NCBI GenBank assembly: GCA_963751665.1
Contig: CAVVVF010000001.1
Coordinates: 434,001-498,000 of the forward strand
Length of the DNA: 64,000 nucleotides
Direction: 5' to 3'
Source: AC-69 sp963751665
GTDB lineage: Bacteria; Actinomycetota; UBA4738; HRBIN12
Shown one piece after another: positions 57,991 through 64,000 of the stretch. Within the stretch, counting starts at the first letter, position 1. Every line of letters begins with the position of its first letter. The position numbers were made by a program, and so were the translations under genes. The notes beneath the pieces were generated by a model. That model saw only the letters and a list, made by a program, of their open reading frames with translations, searched no databases and had not been told where the DNA came from.

Positions 57991-60900
57991 GTGGCAGGGT
58001 TCGAGCCGGTGGATCCGAAGGTGAGCTTTCCGGGGCTCGAGCGGCGCATCCTGCGGTTCTGGGACGAGGCGGACGTCTTCGCCAAGAGCCTGAAGGCCCG
58101 GGAGGGCTCCCCTGAGTGGGTGTTCTACGAGGGCCCGCCGACGGCGAACGGGAAACCCGGCATCCACCACACGGAAGCCAGGGCGTTCAAGGACCTCTAC
58201 CCCCGGTTCAAGACGATGACCGGCCACTCGGTTGGGCGGAAGGCCGGGTGGGACTGCCACGGCCTGCCGGTCGAGCTGGAGGTGGAGAAGGAGATCGGCA
58301 CCAGGACCAAGAGGGACATCGAGGCGTTCGGCATCGCCGAGTTCAACCGCCTGTGCCGTGAGTCGGTCACGCGCTACGTGGACGACTGGGAGCGCTTTAC
58401 CGAGCGGCTGGGCTTTTGGATCGACACGTCGGACGCCTACTGGACCATGAACACCGAGTACATCGAGAGCGTGTGGTGGTCGCTCAAGCGACTGCACGGG
58501 CGGGGGCTGCTGTTCGAGGCCGACCGGGTCACCACGTACTGCCCTCGATGCGGCACCTCGCTCTCGGACCACGAGACCGCCCTCGGCTACACCCAGGTCA
58601 CCGACCCGAGCGTGTACGTGAAGTTCAGGATCGTGGAGGCCTCGGACCCGGACCTGGTCGGCGCGTCGCTGCTCGGGTGGACCACGACACCGTGGACGCT
58701 GATCTCCAACACTGGGGTGGCGGTCAGGAAGGACGCCCCGTACGTCGAGGTCGACGCGGGCGGGGAACGCGTGATCGTGGCGGAGGCGGCGTTCCGGACA
58801 CTGGCGGCCGACCCCGGCTGGGCCGCCGACGTGGCCGGCTGGAGAGTGGGCGGGACGCTTCGCGGAGACCGGCTCGTGGGTTCGCGCTACGAGCCCCTGT
58901 ACCCGAACGTCGAAGGCGCGCATCGGGTCGTGGCGGCCGACTTCGTCTCGCTCGACGAAGGGACGGGGGTCGTGCACATGGCGCCGGCGCTTCGGCCCGG
59001 AGGACCTGGAGATCGGGCGCCGCGAGGGCTGGCCGGTGTTCAAGCCGCTCGACGGCGAGGGCCGGTTCACCGATGAAGCGCCGGCGTTCGTGCGAGGGAC
59101 GTTCTTCAAGGATGCCGACCCGTTGATCATCGAGGACCTCCGGGGCCGCGGGCTCCTGCTTCGGGCGGAGACGATCGAGCACACGTACCCGCTGTGCTGG
59201 CGGTGCGACACGCCGCTCATCTACATGGCGCGGAGCTCGTGGTACGTCCGCACCACCGCGGTGAAGGACCAGCTCCTGGAGGTGAACGAGTCGGTCAACT
59301 GGTATCCCGAGCACATCAAGCACGGCCGGTACGGCGACTGGCTGGAGAACAACGTGGACTGGGCCCTGTCCCGGGAACGCTACTGGGGGACGCCGCTCCC
59401 CATCTGGCGCTGCTCGAAGCGCCACGACACACCGGTCGGCTCGCTCACCGAGCTGTCCGAGCTGGCCGGTCGCGACGTGAAGGGCATCGACCCCCACCGG
59501 CCCTCGATCGACGAGGTCACCGTGCGCTGCCCGGAGTGTGGTGAGGAGGCCACGCGGGTCCCCGAGGTCATCGACACCTGGTACGACTCGGGGGCCATGC
59601 CCTTCGCCCAGTGGGGCTACCATCCCGAGCTCGGCCGGGGCCGAGAGCCCTTCGAGCGGAGGTTCCCCGCCGACTTCATCTCCGAGGCCATCGACCAGAC
59701 CCGCGGATGGTTCTACACGCTCATGGCCGAGGGCGTGCTGCACTTCGACTCAATCTGCTACCGGAACGTCGTGTGTCTGGGGCTGATCGTCGACGCCGAG
59801 GGCAGGAAGATGTCGAAGAGCCTGGGCAACGTCATCGAGCCCATGGACGTGATGGATCGGGTGGGGGCCGACGCGCTCCGGTGGTACCTGCTGACCAGCG
59901 GCTCGCCGTGGGCGGACCGGCGGGTCAGCATCGAGATCCTGAACGACGTGGTGCGGCAGTTCCTGCTGACGCTGTGGAACGTGTACTCGTTCCACGTGAC
60001 CTACGCGAACGCGAACGGCTTCGAGCCCGACGCAGTCACCGTCCCGCCGCGGGACCGGCCGCCGCTCGACCGGTGGATCCTGTCGCAGCTCGCGCAGGTC
60101 GAGGGTGAGGCCCGCGAGGGGCTCGACGGCTACGACGCCACCGGCGCCGGGCGGCGCATCGCGCGGTTCGTGGACGACCTGTCGAACTGGTACGTGCGCC
60201 TGGCTCGCCGCCGCTTCTGGGACCCGGGGGGCGGGGGGCGCCGATACCGGCGCCGCGTTCCTCACGCTCCAGGAATGTCTGATAGCGGTGGCCCAGCTGC
60301 TCGCGCCGTTCACCCCGTTCGTCTCCGAGGAGCTGTGGCGGAACCTCGCGGCGGGCCGGGGCGGGCTCCCGGAGTCGGTGCACCTGTCCGACTACCCCGA
60401 GCCGAACGGATCCTTGATCGACCGGGCACTGGACGAGGCCATGCGCTCGGCCCGGGAGGTCGTGGAGCTCGGACGGCGGATCCGGAGCGAGTCGAAGGTG
60501 AGGGTGCGCCAGCCGCTCCTCGAGGCCGTGGTGCACTACGCGGGCGATCATCAGGTGCTTCGGCCGCTGCTGCCGCTGATCGCCCAGGAGCTGAACGTGA
60601 AGCGGGTGCTGTTCGCCGAGTCGGCCGAGCAGCTCGGCCGGTGGCGGGCCAAGCCGAACTTCCGCTCGCTAGGGCCTCGCCTGGGGCCTGCGGTGAAGGA
60701 GGTGGCGGCCGCCCTGGCCGCCGACGACGGTTCGCTCGCGGCCCGCCTGGCCGGAGGCGAGCCGGTCTCGGTGCGCACCGCCTCGGGCGAGGTTGCCTTG
60801 GAACCCGACGACGTGGACCTGGTACAGGAGACGGCTCAGGGATGGGGCATGGCCGCGGAGGGTGGGCTGACCGTGGCCCTGGAGCTCGAGCTGACCGAGG

Positions 60901-61166
60901 AGCTCCGGCTGGAGGGGTTGGCTCGCGAGCTGGTGCGGCTGGTGCAGGATGCTCGGAAGGCGGCCGGCCTCGACATCACCGATCGCATCGCGCTCGGCAT
61001 CCAGACGAGTGGGGACCTCGCGCGTGCGTTCGCGGCGCATCGCGACGACATCGCCGGCGAGACCCTGGCCACCAGTCTCACCGATGGGCTCGTGGCCGAT
61101 GCGGCGTTCAGTCAGGAAGCCTGGATCGAGGGCTGGCCGCTGACCATCACCCTGGCGAAGGCGTGA
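57991..61166 (+). CDS. ileS: Isoleucyl-tRNA synthetase, two frameshifts
   Basis: Charges tRNA-Ile, about 1057 residues, class I synthetase. The start GTG 57991 has GGAGG eight bases upstream. The HIGH-type motif reads GPPTANGKPGIHH and the KMSKS motif is GRKMSKSLGNV. The editing domain is marked by GWTTTPWTLISNTGVAV. Length and motif wording fit the IleS2 (eukaryote-like) group. Extra bases near 58992 (APAFGPEDLEIG) and in a G run near 60237 (DPGGGADTGAAFLTLQE) break the frame; the length, 2 mod 3, agrees with two insertions. Controlled by the upstream T-box; opposite in strand to its neighbours. Confidence 0.95.
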
Positions 61167-61176
61167 TGCTCGGAGC

Positions 61177-61192
61177 CGACACGATCGTGTCG
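61177..61192. other. Perfect 16-base palindrome between convergent ileS and divIVA
   Basis: CGACACGATCGTGTCG lies between the two stop codons, 11 bases after the ileS stop. It may help end transcription from both sides, although it has no loop or T-run, or may be a protein-binding site. Confidence 0.4.
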
Positions 61193-61218
61193 ATCAGGGT
61201 CCCCGTTCGGGTCCGGCC

Positions 61219-61904
61219 CTAGTCCTCGCCCCAGAACAGCTCCCGAAGCGAGCGATGCCGGCCCGGGCCGGGCTCGACGGTGCCCCATCGGCGAGCGATT
61301 CGGCCGGCGCCGCCACGGCCTCTGCTTCGGCCGGCTCGATCCTGATGACCTGGGACCCCTCGTCCGTGTCCTGGGCGGCCGGCATCGGGGAGTCCGGGGA
61401 CCGGGCGGCCGCGGCCTGCTCCTTGGCCGCCTTCACCAACCGCCGCACGGACTCGGCATGCTGCTGCACCAGCTGTCCGAGGCTCTGGAGGAACTCGCGC
61501 TCCCTGTTGAGGTACGGGGCGATTACCACTCGGGGGTCGGCGGGCCCCGCGCCGGCCGCGGCCAGGATGGCCGCGGCCCCCGCCTCGGCCTCGGCGACGA
61601 TCGCGGCCGCGTCCGCCCGGGCCCGTTCCAAGATCCCCTCGGCCTCGCGGGAGGCCCAGGTCGCGTCGGCTCCCTCGAGCGACCCGAGGTTCGGGTGGCC
61701 GTGGTCCTGCAGGCGGCGGTTCTCCTCCACGAACGCGGCAAGCTCCTCGGTGACGAGGTCCAGGAACTCGTCGACGTCACGCTCGTTGTAGCCCCGGAAG
61801 GCCAGCCGGAACTCCTTCTGCTGGACGTCGATCGGCGTCAGCCCAGGACGCGTCGCCGGGGTGGTGAACCCGGCCTCCTGCGTATCCTGCTTCTTCTTCC
61901 TCAT
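61219..61904 (-). CDS. DivIVA-family protein, one frameshift near the C-terminus
   Basis: Coiled-coil cell-pole and division protein, about 228 residues, from ATG 61904 (MRKKKQDTQEAGF). The membrane-binding DivIVA domain reads LTPIDVQQKEFRLAFRGYNE then RDVDEFLDLVTEELAAFVEE. An Ala/Glu-rich coiled coil follows. A frame change near 61290 leads to the ending RHRSLRELFWGED, the conserved C-terminus of actinobacterial DivIVA-like proteins, at TAG 61219-61221. It follows sepF and yggT in the standard division cluster. Confidence 0.9.
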
Positions 61905-61918
61905 GCCTTCCCCCAGGG

Positions 61919-62209
61919 CTAGCAGAACACGGACCGAAGGACGAAGAGGATAACGAACGCGATGAGGGGCGAGAGGTCCAGGCCCACGCCACCCGCTCGG
62001 ATCGGGGCGATGAGGGCCCGCAGCGGCCGAAGGACCGGGTCGGTCACGTCGTCGATCAGGTCCAGGACCACTCGCAGCGGCCCCGAATAGGGCCGGCGCC
62101 ATCCCAGGGACATGGCCCAGGAAAGGATGACCCGAGTGAGCAGGATGATCCAGTAGACCGTGAGCAGGACGCACAGCACCTGCGCCAAGGCGCTCTCGGC
62201 CCCGATCAT
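61919..62209 (-). CDS. YggT family membrane protein
   Basis: A 96-residue protein with two hydrophobic segments (LCVLLTVYWIILLTRVILSW and SPLIAFVILFVLRSVF) and the family signature VTDPVLRPLRALIAP between them. Function unknown; it always neighbours sepF and divIVA in Gram-positive bacteria. ATG 62209 (MIGAESALAQ). Intact. Confidence 0.93.
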   Translation of the reverse strand: MIGAESALAQVLCVLLTVYWIILLTRVILSWAMSLGWRRPYSGPLRVVLDLIDDVTDPVLRPLRALIAPIRAGGVGLDLSPLIAFVILFVLRSVFC

Positions 62210-62236
62210 GGTGGGCCGGGTGCCGTCGGCAGCGTC

Positions 62237-62713
62237 CTAGAACTGGTTGTAGAAGGCACCCCCGGCGATCCGTTCCCGATCCTCCGCGGAGACCTCGATG
62301 TTCGCCGGTGTGAGGAGGTACACGCGGTTGGCGACCATCTCGATCTTTCCGTCGAGGCCGTAGACAAGGCCCGAGGCGAAGTCGACGAGGCGTCGGGCGA
62401 TCGTGTCGTCGGTGCTCTGCAGGTTCATGATCACCGGAACGCCGTCCTTGTACCGGTCGGCGATGTCGCGGGCCTCGTTGAACCGGCGAGGCTCGGACTT
62501 GTGGATGGATGACGCCGTGGAGCGACGGGAGGGGATCGTGCGCACCAGGCCGATCTCGTCGGGCTCGACCTGCACCTCACGGACAGCACGGGGCCGTTGG
62601 AGGCGGCGGACCGGCGCCGCTTCGCCCTGGGCCGCAACGTCATCGAGCTGCTCGAACTCGTCCTCCTCGACGAGGCCGAGGTACGTGAGCGTCTTCTTCC
62701 ACACGCCTGGCAT
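62237..62713 (-). CDS. sepF: Cell division protein SepF
   Basis: FtsZ membrane anchor of 158 residues. The N-terminal amphipathic helix reads MPGVWKKTLTYLGLVEEDEF. A charged linker of about 60 residues and the SepF core follow: EARDIADRYKDGVPVIMNLQ, DFASGLVYGLDGKIEMVANR and VYLLTPANIEVSAEDRERI. In actinobacteria SepF replaces FtsA/ZipA. Intact; nine bases from yggS. Confidence 0.96.
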   Translation of the reverse strand: MPGVWKKTLTYLGLVEEDEFEQLDDVAAQGEAAPVRRLQRPRAVREVQVEPDEIGLVRTIPSRRSTASSIHKSEPRRFNEARDIADRYKDGVPVIMNLQSTDDTIARRLVDFASGLVYGLDGKIEMVANRVYLLTPANIEVSAEDRERIAGGAFYNQF

Positions 62714-62721
62714 GTCTCCTC

Positions 62722-63420
62722 CTACGTACGTGCGGGAGGCCGCTCGCCGAACAGGGCCGTCCCGACCCGGACCATGGTAGCGCCTTCCTCAACCGCAACC
62801 TCGTAGTCCATCGACATTCCCATCGAGAGCTCCACGGCCTGGGGATGATTGGCCCTCACCTTCGCCAGGAGCTCGCGGAGGCGGATGAAATATGGCCGCG
62901 TGTCCTCCGGGGCCTTCGGCAGGGGCGGCAGGGTCATGAGCCCACGCAGCTCGAGGCCCTCCGTAGCCGACACCTCGTCGGCGAAGGCCATGCATCCCTC
63001 CGGCGCCACCCCGGTCCGCTCGCCGGTGAAGTCCACCTCGATCAACGCCGGCATCCGGCGGCCGCGCTGCGCGGCCCGCCGGGCCAGGCGGCCGACGGCG
63101 TTGCCGGGCGACAGGGTCTGCACGACGTCGGCGAGATCGGCCACCCGATGGGCCGTGTGGCTCTGGAGGGTCCCGATGAAGTGCCACCGGGGACCCGCGA
63201 ACGCGTCGCGCTTGGCCTCGAGCTCTCGCACGTAGTTCTCTCCGAAGTCCTCGACCCCGCCCTCGTGGGCCCAACGGACGGCGTCCGCCGGCACCGCCTT
63301 GCTCGCCGCGACCAGGCGAACCGCGGCCGGGTCCCGGCCGGAGCGGTCGCACGCCCTGGCGATACCCTCCCGGACACGGGCCAGGTTCGCCAGCACGGCC
63401 TCGCGGGAGTCTAGCACCAT
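62722..63420 (-). CDS. YggS family pyridoxal-phosphate homeostasis protein
   Basis: PLP-binding TIM-barrel protein of 232 residues that balances cellular PLP. The PLP Lys is Lys41 in VRLVAASKAVPAD. Other family segments are DFGENYVRELEAK, WHFIGTLQSHTAHRVADLA, LSMGMSMDYEVAVEEGATMV and the final RVGTALFG. Standard member of the ftsZ-linked cluster. Intact; start at ATG 63420. Confidence 0.95.
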   Translation of the reverse strand: MVLDSREAVLANLARVREGIARACDRSGRDPAAVRLVAASKAVPADAVRWAHEGGVEDFGENYVRELEAKRDAFAGPRWHFIGTLQSHTAHRVADLADVVQTLSPGNAVGRLARRAAQRGRRMPALIEVDFTGERTGVAPEGCMAFADEVSATEGLELRGLMTLPPLPKAPEDTRPYFIRLRELLAKVRANHPQAVELSMGMSMDYEVAVEEGATMVRVGTALFGERPPART

Positions 63421-63490
63421 GAGTGAACAGAACTTGACAACAGTTGAAGGTCGTTGACTCGTTTCACAGGCTGCGGAAGCATCGACCGGC

Positions 63491-64000
63491 CTACGCTAGC
63501 TTCATGGCCAGGGCCAGGTGGCGACCGGTCGAGCCCTCTTGCCTGAAGGAGAAGAACCTGCGTCCCTCGCAGGCGGTGCACAGGCCCGTGTCCTCGACCC
63601 GGCGGATGTCCAGCTCCCCCAGGATGGCGGCGGTCGTGGCGACCAGATCCAGGTACCGGCGCCCGCCCCGCCGCTCCGTGACCGCCCCGGCCGGGGAGGC
63701 GGCGCCCACCGCCGACGCCACGTCCTCGCCCACCTCGTAGTGGCACGGTCCGACGGCCGGGCCGATGGCCACCATGACCTGAGCCCGGTCCGGGAACAGC
63801 GACGCCGCCCTGTGAAGGATGCCGGCGGCCATGCCGCGCCACCCCGCGTGCACCAGGGCCACCCGGCCCACCCTCGGGGCGGCCATCACCGCGATGACGC
63901 AGTCGGCCGAGAACCCCGCCACCGGCAGGCCAGCCCGCTTCGTGTGCAGGCCGTCGGCGCCCCGGAGCACGTCGGCCGAGCCACAGAACCCGTCCCCGGC
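63491..64000 (-). CDS. pgeF: Peptidoglycan-editing/polyphenol oxidase family protein PgeF (5' end outside window)
   Basis: Multicopper oxidase-like YfiH/PgeF protein; in E. coli it removes wrongly incorporated serine from peptidoglycan precursors. About 169 C-terminal residues are visible, in frame to the right edge (AGDGFCGSADVLRG at its start). Metal-site residues are in FSADCVIAVMAAP (Cys), VHAGWRGMAAG (His) and GPAVGPCHYEVGEDV (Cys and His). The C-terminus is DTGLCTACEGRRFFSFRQEG, diagnostic of the family. It stands next to yggS, as expected downstream of ftsZ. Confidence 0.93.
   Translation of the reverse strand, partial: AGDGFCGSADVLRGADGLHTKRAGLPVAGFSADCVIAVMAAPRVGRVALVHAGWRGMAAGILHRAASLFPDRAQVMVAIGPAVGPCHYEVGEDVASAVGAASPAGAVTERRGGRRYLDLVATTAAILGELDIRRVEDTGLCTACEGRRFFSFRQEGSTGRHLALAMKLA

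Overview
The window is about 70% G+C and comes from a member of the Actinomycetota; I cannot place it below phylum. The gene order is the evidence. Reading right to left it gives pgeF-yggS-sepF-yggT-divIVA, ileS, dksA/traR-like-lspA-rluD, dnaE, hisA, trpC-trpB-trpA, then polA-rpsA-coaE, uvrB, uvrA, uvrC-rapZ and gap-pgk-tpiA. This is the ancestral actinobacterial order known from Streptomyces and Mycobacterium. SepF, DivIVA, a T-box in front of ileS, and a Tyr in the PolA O-helix agree with it.

Layout. 1-4.8 kb: a dipeptide/oligopeptide ABC importer. 4.85-9.1 kb: glycolytic operon gap-pgk-tpiA-apgM. 9.2-12 kb: rapZ and uvrC, with the whiA and yvcK genes normally found here absent. 12-14 kb: a lipoprotein with two blue-copper domains. 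14-22 kb: uvrA, a small unknown protein, a VOC remnant, a class V aminotransferase, an amidohydrolase and uvrB. 22-26.3 kb: a polar amino-acid ABC importer and an ABC-2 exporter. 26.3-33.2 kb: a hydroxyacid dehydrogenase, DUF2203, HAD, coaE, rpsA and polA. 33.3-39.3 kb: a ZIP transporter, a candidate structured RNA, a membrane-anchored cupredoxin, a second polar amino-acid importer, an orphan periplasmic-binding lipoprotein and tRNA-Leu(CAA). 39.3-47.3 kb: a branched-chain-type amino-acid importer joined to ornithine cyclodeaminase and an FAD amine oxidase. 47.5-51 kb: trpA-trpB-trpC-hisA. 51-64 kb: dnaE, a RecB-like nuclease and the divIVA/ileS/lspA neighbourhood. Nearly all genes are on the minus strand. 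Many neighbours overlap by four bases (ATGA, GTGA or TTGA), which marks long translationally coupled operons.

Quality. About twenty conserved genes are broken by single-base indels, mostly in C or G runs. They include uvrC, uvrB, polA, dnaE, ileS, trpB, trpA, livH and livG, and some indels lie in compensating pairs. Essential genes would not decay this way together, so I read these as residual long-read consensus errors. I annotate each such gene as one locus and give the approximate break points.

No CRISPR array, phage, insertion sequence or defence island is visible. The most interesting candidates are a promoter-led structured RNA at about 34.3-34.5 kb, a HisA homologue lacking catalytic residues, the loss of whiA/yvcK, strong hairpins between binding-protein and permease genes in three ABC operons, and two unrelated blue-copper proteins.
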